This document shows positions 20,671 through 28,365 of a stretch of DNA of 64,000 nt, one piece after another; positions within the stretch are counted from its first letter, which is position 1, and each line of letters begins with the position of its first letter. Under the pieces are notes generated by a model that was given only the letters and a program-made list of their open reading frames with translations, had not been told where the DNA came from and did not search any database. A program made the translations under genes and the position numbers. The stretch lies in NCBI RefSeq assembly GCF_023347275.1, contig NZ_CP094468.1, positions 1 to 64,000 on the forward strand, given 5' to 3'. The DNA comes from Faecalibacterium sp. I3-3-89. Lineage in GTDB: Bacteria; Bacillota; Clostridia; Oscillospirales; Ruminococcaceae.

Positions 20671-20712
20671 AGAACGCCCCCGCTCAAGCTCTGAGCGGGG
20701 GCGTTCTGCGTT
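20671..20712. terminator. Bidirectional terminator after mgtE
   Basis: AGAACGCCCCCGCTC, loop AAGCTCT, GAGCGGGGGCGTTCT. It separates mgtE from the converging small RNA. Confidence 0.8.
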
Positions 20713-20722
20713 CCGGCCCCCA

Positions 20723-20858
20723 AGACGCAACAAGACCCCTTCCCGCGCTTGCGGCGACGCGGAAAGAGGTCTTGTCGTTTGGGGTATTGCTTTGGTGTGA
20801 GGAGGAATCATGTGCAAGGGTGCGGTTGCGGCCCCACACCCTTGTGAGCTATAGTATA
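20723..20858 (-). ncRNA. Candidate small RNA, copy 2 (downstream of mgtE, inverted)
   Basis: On the minus strand TATACT (20853-20858) would start a transcript near 20846. It has a hairpin CAAGGGTG/CACCCTTG topped by the same GGGGCCGCAACC, then the same 29-base block with CCTCCTC (20785-20813), then a long stem CAAGACC-GGTCTTG with a weak U-tract. Hairpin arms and terminator stem differ from copy 1 while loop and C-rich segment are identical, a pattern expected of a conserved RNA rather than a recent duplication. Confidence 0.6.
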
Positions 20859-20937
20859 CCCGAACTGTGGGCCAAAATCATGTCTTTCTTGTGAAAGATT
20901 TGTTAATCGGCCTGTGAAATTTTTGGGAGACGGGTGC

Positions 20938-21462
20938 TCAATTTTCAGCATCGGAGACAAGGGCCGCGTGCTGCCGCCCCATCTCCACATAGGCCTCGGC
21001 GTTTTCGATGTTGTGGGCCAGCTGGTCGTCCCGGATGGTCTTGATGACCCGGGCGGGCACGCCTACGGCCACCGAGTTGTCGGGGATGACCATCCCCTCC
21101 GGCACCAGCGCCCCGGCCCCGATGATGCAGTTTTTGCCCACGACAGAGTGGTTGAGCAGGGTGGCGTGCATCCCGATGAGGCTGTTTTCCCCCACTGTGC
21201 AGCCGTGGGCAAGGGCGCAGTGGCCCACCGTGACGTTCTTGCCCAGAAGGACTTGTCCGCCCGGGTCGCAGTGGAGGACGGCGTTGTCCTGCACGTTGCA
21301 GTTTTCGCCCAGCACCAGCGTGCCCTCGTCGCCCCGCAGCACAGCCCCGTACCAGATGTTCGTGCCCTTGCCCAGCGTCACATCGCCCAGCACCGTCGCA
21401 TTCGCGGCCACGAAGACTGCGCCCTCATCCCGGGGCGTTTTTCCACCAAAGGATAGGATCAT
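20938..21462 (-). CDS. Gamma-carbonic-anhydrase family hexapeptide-repeat protein
   Basis: 174-residue left-handed beta-helix protein (VAANATVLGDVTLGKGTNIWYGAVLRGD, NVQDNAVLHCD, VTVGHCALAHGCTVGENSLIGMHATLLNHSVVG). The spaced histidines in LHCD, VGHCALAHG and IGMHA match the metal ligands of gamma-carbonic anhydrase/YrdA/PaaY proteins. Many of these have weak or unknown activity, so the function is left general. Monocistronic and divergent from the carboxypeptidase gene. Confidence 0.85.
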   Translation of the reverse strand: MILSFGGKTPRDEGAVFVAANATVLGDVTLGKGTNIWYGAVLRGDEGTLVLGENCNVQDNAVLHCDPGGQVLLGKNVTVGHCALAHGCTVGENSLIGMHATLLNHSVVGKNCIIGAGALVPEGMVIPDNSVAVGVPARVIKTIRDDQLAHNIENAEAYVEMGRQHAALVSDAEN

Positions 21463-21566
21463 TGTTGAAAAACCACCTTTCTCTTTTGCTTCATTTATGG
21501 TATTCTTTATAATAGCATTTTATATCGGATTATGGAAGCCCGGGGCTTCCGAAGGAGTTTCGCTTT

Positions 21567-22520
21567 ATGAAGTTTATGTCCCCGATGCGGCAGCTGGCGG
21601 CGCTGGCCCTGACTGCCGTGTTCCTCACCACGGCGGCGCTGTCGGGCTTCGCGGTCTACGCCATGCCCATCCAAGCCGCCTATCCGCAGGAATCCATCTA
21701 CCTCTTCGACGCCGACACTGGGGAGACCCTCGTGGAGCAGAATCCCGACCTTCCCCGCTGCGTCGCCAGCCTGACCAAGATGATGACGGCTCTGCTGGTG
21801 CTGGAAAGCGGCACCGACCTCAACGCCAGCATCACCATCCCGGACAGTCTCACGCCGGAGTTACAGTCCATCCGGGCCAACCGGGGCCACACCATCGGCC
21901 TGCAGGCGGGCGAGACGGTGCGCCGCATCGACATGATGTACGCCATGCTCCTGCCCAGCGCCAACGATGCGGCCAGCGTGCTGGCCAATGATACTTCCGG
22001 CAGTCTCTCTGCGTTTGCAGCGCAGATGAACGTCCGGGCAAGCCAGCTGGGCTGCACGGCGACCTACTTCACCTGCCCGCACGGCCTCTACGACGGCGGG
22101 AACTACTCCACAGCCCGGGACATGGCCAAGATCGCGCTGGCCTGCTACGCAAACTCCACCTACCGCCGGATCGCGGATACGGCGTCCTATCGGCTGCCCG
22201 CCACGGAGCTGCATCCGGCCCGGACGATCACGACGACCAACAAGCTCCTGCAGCCCGCCAGCGGCTACTACCGCAGCTATGCCCACGGCATGAAGACCGG
22301 TTTTACCACGCAGGCCGGGCGGTGCTTCGTTACCTTCGCCCAGCAGGACGGCCACACCTACGGGCTGGTCATCCTCGGCTCGAATTCCCAGAACATCTTC
22401 CGGGAGGCGGCAGAGCTGTTTGACTGGGCCTTTACCAGCCCCGAGCTGCACCCTGCCCCGGTGGAGGCCGAGCCGGAGAAACAGGAGCGGGGCGGATTCT
22501 GGCACAAACTATTTGGCTGA
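21567..22520 (+). CDS. D-alanyl-D-alanine carboxypeptidase (PBP5-like), first copy
   Basis: Exported serine peptidase that trims the terminal D-Ala of peptidoglycan stems. A signal peptide spans residues 1-30 (LALTAVFLTTAALSGFAVYA). Active-site motifs are complete: SLTK near residue 68, SAN near 130 and KTG near 239. At 317 residues it ends soon after the catalytic domain with a short charged tail and FWHKLFG, without the usual membrane anchor. The second copy follows 28 bases later and is closely related, indicating tandem duplication. Confidence 0.9.
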   Translation: MKFMSPMRQLAALALTAVFLTTAALSGFAVYAMPIQAAYPQESIYLFDADTGETLVEQNPDLPRCVASLTKMMTALLVLESGTDLNASITIPDSLTPELQSIRANRGHTIGLQAGETVRRIDMMYAMLLPSANDAASVLANDTSGSLSAFAAQMNVRASQLGCTATYFTCPHGLYDGGNYSTARDMAKIALACYANSTYRRIADTASYRLPATELHPARTITTTNKLLQPASGYYRSYAHGMKTGFTTQAGRCFVTFAQQDGHTYGLVILGSNSQNIFREAAELFDWAFTSPELHPAPVEAEPEKQERGGFWHKLFG

Positions 22521-22548
22521 CGTTTGAATGTCAAGGAGGACAAAGCCT

Positions 22549-23838
22549 ATGAATCGATCGAATTTCCTGCCCCGGGCCGCGGCGCTGCTGCTCACGCTGG
22601 TGCTGATGGCCTGCACCGCCCTGCCCGGCTTCGCCGTCTACCAGATGCCCATCCAGACGGTCAGCGATACCGAGTCGGTATACCTCTTCAATCTGGACAC
22701 CGGCAAGCCCATCCTTCGCCAGAACTCCGACCAGCAGCGGTACATCGCCAGCCTGACCAAGATGATGACGGCCCTGCTCTTCCTTGAGAGCGGCAAGGAT
22801 ATGAATGCTGAGATCACCATTCCCGCTTCCCTGACGCAGGAGTTCAAGGACATCCAGAACGCCAACGGCTCTACTATGAACCTCCGCATCGGCGAGACGG
22901 TGCGCCGCATCGACCTGCTGTACGGCCTGCTGGTGGCCAGCGCCAACGACGCGGCCAGCGTCATCGCCAGCGATGTCTCGGGCGGCGACCTGACGGCCTT
23001 TGTGGCCCGGATGAATGCCCGCGCCAAGGAGCTGGGCTGTGAGGACACCACCTTCACCTGCGTCCACGGCCTGTACGACTACGGCAACGTCTCCACAGCC
23101 GAAGACCTCGCCAAAATTGCCGCCGCCTGCTACGCCGACGAGACCTATATGCAGGCCGCCAACACCCTCACCTATACCCTGCCCGCAACGAACCTCCACC
23201 AGAACGAGCGCACCATCAAGTCCACCAACCTCATGCTGGACCCGGAGTACGCCTACTACCGCGACTATATCCGGGGCATGAAGACCGGTTTCACCACCCT
23301 CGCGGGGCGGTGCTTCGTCACCTTCGCCCAGCAGGATGGCCATACCTATGGCCTCGTGGTGCTGGGCAGCGACCTGAACAACATCTATCGGGAGTGCTCT
23401 GAACTTCTGGACTGGGCCTTTTCCAGCTTCGCCGACCGGCCCTTGGTGGACACGAAGACGGTGCTGACCACCCTCCCGCTGACCAAGTGCCGTGCCGAAG
23501 AGACTGTGGAGCTGTATGCCGCCAATGACCTCAGCGGCTACGGCCACGCCGACGACGAGGTGACGTTCGACTTCTCCCTGCCGGAGAGCGCTGCCGCCAC
23601 CATCAAGGAGGGCGCTGTGCTGGGCACGGCCACTGTCTATCTTGACGGTTATGAGATGGGGACGGTGGATCTTGTCACCCACAGGGAGTATGTGTCCGAC
23701 TTTCGCACCGACGCCAAAACGACCCTTCTGCTCATGGCTGTGCTGGTAGGCATCCTCATCGTGCTGGGCTTCCTCACGATGGTGGCCGGCGGCGGCTCGC
23801 TGAACCTGCGGCGGAGGAATCGCTCCCGCAGAAGATGA
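22549..23838 (+). CDS. D-alanyl-D-alanine carboxypeptidase (PBP5-like), second copy
   Basis: 429 residues with signal peptide (AAALLLTLVLMACTALPGFA), SLTK, SAN and KTG motifs and high similarity to the preceding gene through the catalytic domain. Unlike it, this copy keeps a C-terminal beta-domain (VELYAANDLSGYGHADDEVTF) and ends in a transmembrane helix (TLLLMAVLVGILIVLGFLTMV) with a basic tail. ATG 22549 follows AAGGAGGA. A Cys in LMACTALPG resembles a lipobox, but the GFAVY cleavage site shared with copy 1 seems more likely. Confidence 0.92.
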   Translation: MNRSNFLPRAAALLLTLVLMACTALPGFAVYQMPIQTVSDTESVYLFNLDTGKPILRQNSDQQRYIASLTKMMTALLFLESGKDMNAEITIPASLTQEFKDIQNANGSTMNLRIGETVRRIDLLYGLLVASANDAASVIASDVSGGDLTAFVARMNARAKELGCEDTTFTCVHGLYDYGNVSTAEDLAKIAAACYADETYMQAANTLTYTLPATNLHQNERTIKSTNLMLDPEYAYYRDYIRGMKTGFTTLAGRCFVTFAQQDGHTYGLVVLGSDLNNIYRECSELLDWAFSSFADRPLVDTKTVLTTLPLTKCRAEETVELYAANDLSGYGHADDEVTFDFSLPESAAATIKEGAVLGTATVYLDGYEMGTVDLVTHREYVSDFRTDAKTTLLLMAVLVGILIVLGFLTMVAGGGSLNLRRRNRSRRR

Positions 23839-23844
23839 TAGAGC

Positions 23845-23873
23845 AAAAAGCTCCCCGTTGGGGAGCTTTTTTG
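23845..23873 (+). terminator. Terminator after the carboxypeptidase pair
   Basis: AAAAAGCTCCCC, loop GTT, GGGGAGCTTTTTT, starting 7 bases past the stop. Confidence 0.9.
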
Positions 23874-23902
23874 CTGTGTGGAGTTGATTTTTTATGAACG
23901 GC

Positions 23903-24218
23903 TGCACGCGCTGGTGGCGCGGGAGTAGAGCGCGGTTACGCGAGGTTAAGTTCTCTTTTGCGTGCCAAAAGAGAACCAGAAAAGCACCCGCTACTTTCGA
24001 GGCGCGGGAGGCACGAATCAAGGGCTACTCGCCCTTGATAATCCCGGAGGAGTAGTCGAAACGGAAAAAAGCTGGCCGCTGCGCTAAAAGCTTTTTTCTC
24101 GTTTCTCCGACTTGCTGCTTCGCAGCTGGCGTTACGCCCTTGCAGGGCGTGAAGTTCAGCGACGACGTGAAATCTTCGGCGGAGCCGTAAATGGGAGAAG
24201 CACAAAAAAATGCGTTTA
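23903..24218 (+). repeat. Dispersed repeat, left half (A), copy 1
   Basis: Starts with GCGCTGGTGGCGCGGG, contains the palindrome GTTCTCTTTT-GCGTGCC-AAAAGAGAAC (from 23949) and ends GGAGAAGCACAAAAAA. It matches 30541-30850 in the same orientation. Short frames in it are repeat sequence, not genes. Confidence 0.8.
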
Positions 24219-24273
24219 TAGCAATTTTCAAAAATAAGGCGAATAGCCGCAGGAATGGAACCAGCCTGAGCAG

Positions 24274-24429
24274 TCAGAAGGCGAAACTGTCTGAAAAGCA
24301 CATTGTATCGCGTTCGGAAGAGCATCCAGGGTCCGTGTTCTTGACTTCTTCCGATTTACAACCGGTAGCACCTACGCAAATAGCCACGCTCAATGCAATT
24401 GCCGCAATATGCTTTTTCTTTAATCGCAT
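24274..24429 (-). pseudogene. Truncated lipoprotein remnant
   Basis: A 51-codon frame from ATG 24429 encodes MRLKKKHIAAIALSVAICVG then ATGCKSEEV: a basic N-terminus, hydrophobic segment and lipobox (GATG-C), a clear lipoprotein signal peptide. It stops soon after in a low-complexity Ser/Cys tail, so only the export signal and a few residues remain. GGAAG lies just upstream. It follows the secreted-protein gene by 38 bases on the same strand. Probably the 5' remnant of a lipoprotein gene cut at the repeat junction. Confidence 0.6.
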
Positions 24430-24467
24430 AAAAATCTTCCAAGCTTCTATTCCCTAGGCCGAACGTA

Positions 24468-25292
24468 TTAGTTACGCAGTGCTTTTTCACGCACTTCCGG
24501 TGTAACTGCTTTCAGAAGATTATAGAGGTCAATAATATCGGTGATTGCCTGCCGGTCCTGCCCCGTCCATGTGTAATCAAACTTGCTATAATCCGTTCCC
24601 TCGAAACGCATGATAACGGTATCGGCACTCAAAAGGTTTCGCAACCATTCGACTTCACTGTCTTCCATTTCAAAGATGGCCACTGCAAACCATTTACCAA
24701 GCTCTTTGTCGTATCCATAATCGGAGTTATCATAATCGCAAGTGTAAATGTACTTATAATCTCCACCGCGCAGAATGATGTCATCGATATCCAGCTCGGA
24801 AGAGCCTATGTAAGTAAAATCTTCCCAGAAAACAATAGTGTTCCCCTTGTCCCAGATATAAAGGTTGGGGCCAATGCCACACGTCTTGCGCTTATCGATG
24901 CTGTCATAATGCGGGGTTGTAATCGCCCAGCAGTCTTCTACTGCATCGTAGTTGACATTGCACTTTGCAAGTGCATCCTGAATACCAAGAATCTGCTGTG
25001 CTTCTGCCAGCACACCAAAATTGGTGACAGCAGCTTTTCCTGCATCATCCAACTGGTTATAGGCATCCAAAGCGGCCACGATTGCCGCGCGTCTGCTGCG
25101 CGCGACAGTGCCGATCTGGCTGATCAGTGCTTCTACCTGCTCCGGGGTCACAGCACTATTCTGCTGCGCGAGCACCGCAAAAGGAACGTCCCCGGCGGGG
25201 CTGGCGGCCAGCGCGGGTAACGCAGTGCCTGCCATCAGTGCTGCCACAATTGTGCCTGCCGCAATAACTTTGCATTTTTCCAAAATTTTCAT
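24468..25292 (-). CDS. Secreted protein of unknown function
   Basis: 274 residues. The N-terminus is a signal peptide (KVIAAGTIVAALMAGTALPALAA, cleavage near residue 30). Residues 45-105 are helical with a QVEALISQIGTV / IVAALDAYNQLDDAGKAAVTN pattern reminiscent of short FIVAR-like or Ig-spacer helices. The rest is acidic and aromatic (FWEDFTYIGSSELDIDDIILRGGDYKYIYTCDYDNSDYGYD) with three cysteines. I do not recognise the family. AT-richer than the surrounding housekeeping genes and located inside the repeat-bounded element, so probably acquired. Confidence 0.75.
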   Translation of the reverse strand: MKILEKCKVIAAGTIVAALMAGTALPALAASPAGDVPFAVLAQQNSAVTPEQVEALISQIGTVARSRRAAIVAALDAYNQLDDAGKAAVTNFGVLAEAQQILGIQDALAKCNVNYDAVEDCWAITTPHYDSIDKRKTCGIGPNLYIWDKGNTIVFWEDFTYIGSSELDIDDIILRGGDYKYIYTCDYDNSDYGYDKELGKWFAVAIFEMEDSEVEWLRNLLSADTVIMRFEGTDYSKFDYTWTGQDRQAITDIIDLYNLLKAVTPEVREKALRN

Positions 25293-25375
25293 TTGATTTT
25301 CCTCTTTTCTCCTGACTTCGGCTTATAGCTGTTGTAGCATAAAATTATAGATACAACAAAAAGGAGCGTTTTGGC

Positions 25376-25492
25376 ATGATGACAAATGAAGAGATCCTTG
25401 CTATCCTGCGGCAGTACCCTGATCTGGTCCCCGAGGTTCTGGCCATCCTGACCGAAGCCCCTGCCAAAACAGATCTGCCGTTTGTCGGCTGA
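25376..25492 (+). CDS. Small protein, 38 residues
   Basis: ATG 25376 (or 25379) follows AAAAGGAG at a good distance. The product MMTNEEILAILRQYPDLVPE and so on is acidic and helical with a Leu/Ile-Pro pattern. It ends one base before the stop of the convergent truncated XRE gene. Real translation is plausible from the ribosome site, but function is unknown. Confidence 0.45.
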   Translation: MMTNEEILAILRQYPDLVPEVLAILTEAPAKTDLPFVG

Positions 25493-25493
25493 T

Positions 25494-25790
25494 TCACTCC
25501 GGCTTTGCCCGGGAGCGCAGCAGCGTTTCCACCGCGTTGCGCTGCTCTGGCGTTGCGCTGTTAAGCAACGCCACAATTTCCTGCATCTGTTTGTCGAGCT
25601 CGCCCATCCCGGCGGGTTCTTTTTTTGTGCCCATAAGCTCTTCAACGGTAATGCCAAAGTAGTCCGCAATTTTTTTGCGGCTGGACATTCTGGGTAAAGC
25701 GCCGTTTTTCCAGCTTGTCAGCATAGAGTTTGAAAAAACAAGTTCTTCTGCAACAGCAGCAGGGGTTTTTCCCCCACACCGTCCTGTTGA
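25494..25790 (-). pseudogene. XRE-family regulator lacking its N-terminus
   Basis: The frame reads GKTPAAVAEELVFSNSMLTSWKNGALPRMSSRKKIADYFGITVEELMG, which covers helices 2-5 of an XRE helix-turn-helix, followed by a helical tail. A stop codon lies just upstream of the homologous part, and no start codon precedes helix 1; the only ATG (25724) falls inside the recognition region. The first 15 or so residues are missing. It is an inactive remnant or needs a non-canonical start. Confidence 0.6.
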
Positions 25791-25938
25791 TCAGGTGTCA
25801 ATGCGCGGGCACCGGGTGCAAAAAGCAGAGGGTCGCGCGTACCTTCCGATCTGCTTTCCGCCCTAAATCCAAAAATATTGCCAAGAGTAAAACGTACCCA
25901 CAATATTATTTTACACTATCTTGTATGGCTTGGCAATG

Positions 25939-25970
25939 TTTTTTTTTGGGGGGGGGGGGGGGGGGGGGGG
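25939..25970 (+). repeat. T9-G23 homopolymer tract
   Basis: Nine T followed by 23 G directly at the left edge of the right half-repeat. The equivalent place in the second locus reads GGGAGGGGGGAGTCG. Such a tract can form G-quadruplexes and slip during replication or sequencing, so its true length is uncertain. Confidence 0.85.
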
Positions 25971-26123
25971 AGTCGAAACACCCCTCCCTGCCTCTGGCCC
26001 GCGCGGAGCGCAAGCCATTTGACCGAAAGAAAAAACTTAATCCGCGCTACCAGCGCGCACGCCCACTTAAAGAAACCCTAGCCCTACTGCAAGAGCGCTC
26101 TGCCCCGCGCACCAGCGCGCACA
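25971..26123 (+). repeat. Dispersed repeat, right half (B), copy 1
   Basis: Begins AGTCGAAACACCCCTCCC, contains GGCCCGCGCGGAGCGCAAGCC and TCCGCGCTACCAGCGCG; it matches 30971-31134. The left arm of the CCAGAGGTAGGGAGGGG hairpin found at 30940 is absent here, replaced by the poly-G tract. Confidence 0.75.
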
Positions 26124-26137
26124 CCCGCTCAAAAATA

Positions 26138-26175
26138 AAAGAGAAGCACCTGCCCTTTTGCAGATGCTCCCCCTG
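26138..26175 (-). terminator. Terminator of the holB operon
   Basis: Minus strand: AGCATCTGC, loop AAAAGG, GCAGGTGCT followed by TCTCTTTTA, just downstream of holB. Confidence 0.75.
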
Positions 26176-26180
26176 ATTCA

Positions 26181-27137
26181 TTATCCCAGCTTCGCCGCCA
26201 GCACAGAAAGCACGATCTTCGGATTCACCTGCGCCCCCAGCCGCTGGATGGCGGCATCGGCCAGCGAGAGGGCGCGGCGGGCGGCATCGCCCGTCAAGGG
26301 CGCACCGACGCAGCCCCGCAGTCCGGCGGCAGCCACAGCCCGGAAATCGCCCAGCAGCGCGGCGGCTGCGGCCTTGTCCTTCTCGTACCCTGCCAGCAGA
26401 ACGGCGGCCGCGTAGCTGTCCTGCGCCGCCGCAGCCTTCGCCAGCGTCAGGGCCTTTTCCACCTGTTCCCGGCGGGCGTCGTCCTGTGCCGCCGCGAGTA
26501 CGGTGCCGATGTGGCCGTCGAACAGCTGGCTGTAAAGCTGGGCCTGCTTTTTGTCCACACCCTGCCCGATGCACCACTTGGCGCACTCCTCGGGGCTGAC
26601 CGGGGCCACAGCAAAGCTGACGCAGCGGCTACGGATGGTGGGCAGGACACCAGCCAGCGAGTCCGCGGTCAAGAGGAACAGCACTCCCTCAGGCGGCTCT
26701 TCCATCACCTTCAGAAGGGCGTTGGCAGACTCCTCGTTCATCCGCTCCACATGATAGAGCAGGACGGCGCGGCCTTCGGCAGAGAGGCTGGTGTTGAAGA
26801 TCTCAGTGCGCATGGCCTTGACCTGACTGACGAGATACCGCCCGCCTGTGCCCATGCCAGTGACGGAGATGGCCTCCCGCACGATGCCCGTTTCCACCCT
26901 ACCGCTGCTGCGGTCGCCGGCCTTGCCTACGGCACGACAGCATTCGCCCCGCAGAAGGGCCTCAGCGGGCGCGCCGCCCGCAGGGTAAAGATAGTCTGCT
27001 GCCACGCAGCGGGCCGCGTAGCCCGCGCCTAAGCCCGTCTCACCCACCAAGAGCACACTGTGGGTCAGGCGGCGGCTCTCCAGCATCAGGCGGACGCTGT
27101 CTTTGAGGGCGGCGTTGCCCGCAAGGCGGTCGATCAT
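26181..27137 (-). CDS. holB: DNA polymerase III delta' subunit
   Basis: Clamp-loader subunit. The protein (318 residues from MIDRLAGNAALKDSVRLMLESRRLTHSVLLVGETGLG) has the clamp-loader fold: a degenerate P-loop, the HVERMNEESANALLKVMEEPPEGVLFLLTA signature, LPTIRSRCVSF and a helical C-terminus. The P-loop lysine is missing (GETGLGAGYA), as is common in non-hydrolysing delta' subunits, and the usual four-cysteine zinc site is reduced to GECC. It follows the rhomboid-like gene by 10 bases. Confidence 0.88.
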   Translation of the reverse strand: MIDRLAGNAALKDSVRLMLESRRLTHSVLLVGETGLGAGYAARCVAADYLYPAGGAPAEALLRGECCRAVGKAGDRSSGRVETGIVREAISVTGMGTGGRYLVSQVKAMRTEIFNTSLSAEGRAVLLYHVERMNEESANALLKVMEEPPEGVLFLLTADSLAGVLPTIRSRCVSFAVAPVSPEECAKWCIGQGVDKKQAQLYSQLFDGHIGTVLAAAQDDARREQVEKALTLAKAAAAQDSYAAAVLLAGYEKDKAAAAALLGDFRAVAAAGLRGCVGAPLTGDAARRALSLADAAIQRLGAQVNPKIVLSVLAAKLG

Positions 27138-27147
27138 CATGAGCGGC

Positions 27148-27789
27148 TCACCTCCGGTTCTTTCGCTTCCACTGCTCCCGGCGGATCCACGCCCGGACGC
27201 TGCGCAGGGCCTGCGGCCCGAAGAAGAGTGCGAAGCCCAGCATACTCAGCAGATAGCTCACCTTATACAGCCACCCGGCGGTAAGGAAGCTGAACAGCCA
27301 CATGGCGGCAGCAAAGAGGCCGAAGTACTTCACCTTCACCGGGAAGACGAAGAACAAAAGCACCTGCACCTCGGGGTAGAGCATGGCGAAAGCCAGCAGC
27401 AGGGACAGCGACAGACAGTAGGTATCGGCGGGGATGCCGGTGACGAGACAGCCCAGCGCCGTGCCCGCCATCCCCAGCAGGAAGTAGAGGTTGAAGCGGA
27501 AATCGCCCCACTCCTTTTCCAGCGCAGAGCCGATGAACCATGTGAAGTAGATGCCCAGAATGACGCTCAGCGGCCCGCCCCCCGAGAACGGGATGAAGAC
27601 AAAGGTGATGAGACGCCACACCTGCCCCATCAGCAGCAGGCCCCGGCTCAGGCCGAGGTAGGATGAGACAAATTGATTTACGAACAGCTCGATGGCGTAG
27701 ACCAGGATCTGTCCGCCTACGATGAGGGAGATGAGATTCGGGATGCAAAAGCGGCCATATTTCCGCTCAAGGCGGGAGATCCAGTTCAT
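27148..27789 (-). CDS. Rhomboid-like integral membrane protein
   Basis: 213 residues with six or so hydrophobic helices (NLISLIVGGQILVYAIELFV, LITFVFIPF, LSVILGIYFTWFIGSAL, FNLYFLLGMAGTALGCLV and others). The order WRLITFVFIP, FTWFIGSALEKEWG and YFLLGM resembles the rhomboid/derlin fold, including the WR motif. I do not see a GxSG serine motif or the matching helix-6 histidine, so it is probably a pseudoprotease. First gene before holB. Confidence 0.65.
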   Translation of the reverse strand: MNWISRLERKYGRFCIPNLISLIVGGQILVYAIELFVNQFVSSYLGLSRGLLLMGQVWRLITFVFIPFSGGGPLSVILGIYFTWFIGSALEKEWGDFRFNLYFLLGMAGTALGCLVTGIPADTYCLSLSLLLAFAMLYPEVQVLLFFVFPVKVKYFGLFAAAMWLFSFLTAGWLYKVSYLLSMLGFALFFGPQALRSVRAWIRREQWKRKNRR

Positions 27790-27949
27790 AGACAGACGCC
27801 TCCGTGAAAATAAATTTTGCGGCCCATGTCCGGGGCCATATCCTGCCTTTCATTGTATCATGTTTGCCCGGTCCATTCAAGAAAATCCGTGGGAACAGCG
27901 GTGTTCCATTTTCATCCGCAGATGGGAGAAGTATCCCGTCTGGAATCAT

Positions 27950-28275
27950 CTTTTAACTTTTTCCACCGGGTTTTCCACTGATTTTGTGAAAAAGAAGCCG
28001 GTTTTCCCACAGTGTTTTCCACTTTTTCCACTGAGTTTTCCACAGAAAATCGAGCATCGGGTTATACACGATGTATTCAAGAGCGGGAAATGAGGGAAAA
28101 ACTGGGGAGAAAAGGGGGCGAAGCACCTTTTTTCCAAAAGAAAGTCGAGGTCAAAAATTTATTTTCGGAGGCATTTCGCACCCGGGAGGAAAACGGCTCT
28201 CCCCTCTGGAATTTTTGGCCCCGGAGTTTTCCACAAGCATGCCCCGGCAAAACGGCTCTGTGGAAAACTGTGGGG
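27950..28275. other. Cluster of DnaA-box-like sites
   Basis: The 576-base gap 27790-28365 has no gene. It contains repeated TTTTCCAC(A/T): 27971, 28015, 28024, 28036 (TTTTCCACA) and 28227 (TTTTCCACA), a reverse copy at 28259-28267, TTTTCCCACA at 28002 and TTATACACG at 28062. The same nonamer, TTTTCCACA, is the last box of the probable oriC. This density resembles a DnaA-binding cluster outside the origin. The rest of the gap shows nothing I can name. Confidence 0.55.
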
Positions 28276-28365
28276 AGACCCGAGGCCTCCGCATCCTTCG
28301 CGGGGAAAACAAAATGCGCCCCCGGGGCCGGACGGCCCGCAGAGGCGCAGGGGGTGCAGAAAAAT

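Larger units (their letters stand above)
23903..26123. mobile_element. Inverted-repeat-bounded element with cargo (copy 1)
   Basis: The left part (23903-24218) is about 90 percent alike by eye to 30541-30850, and the right part (25971-26123) to 30961-31134. In the second locus the two parts lie about 110 bases apart; here 1.75 kb of genes separate them. The ends are inverted: GCGCTGGTGGCGCGGG at left, its degenerate complement near 26101-26120. No transposase is present, so this is a non-autonomous (MITE-like) unit or a composite of dispersed repeats. The right arm here lacks the GTTCTCTTTT palindrome found in copy 2. Confidence 0.6.

Noticed and set aside
24191-24457. Plus-strand 88-residue frame
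   Set aside because: Opposite a clear lipoprotein signal peptide on the minus strand and partly within repeat A; no domain.
25730-26176. 148-residue frame containing a glycine run
   Set aside because: It is the poly-G tract and dispersed repeat translated; the same repeat at 30924-31145 gives a similar false frame.
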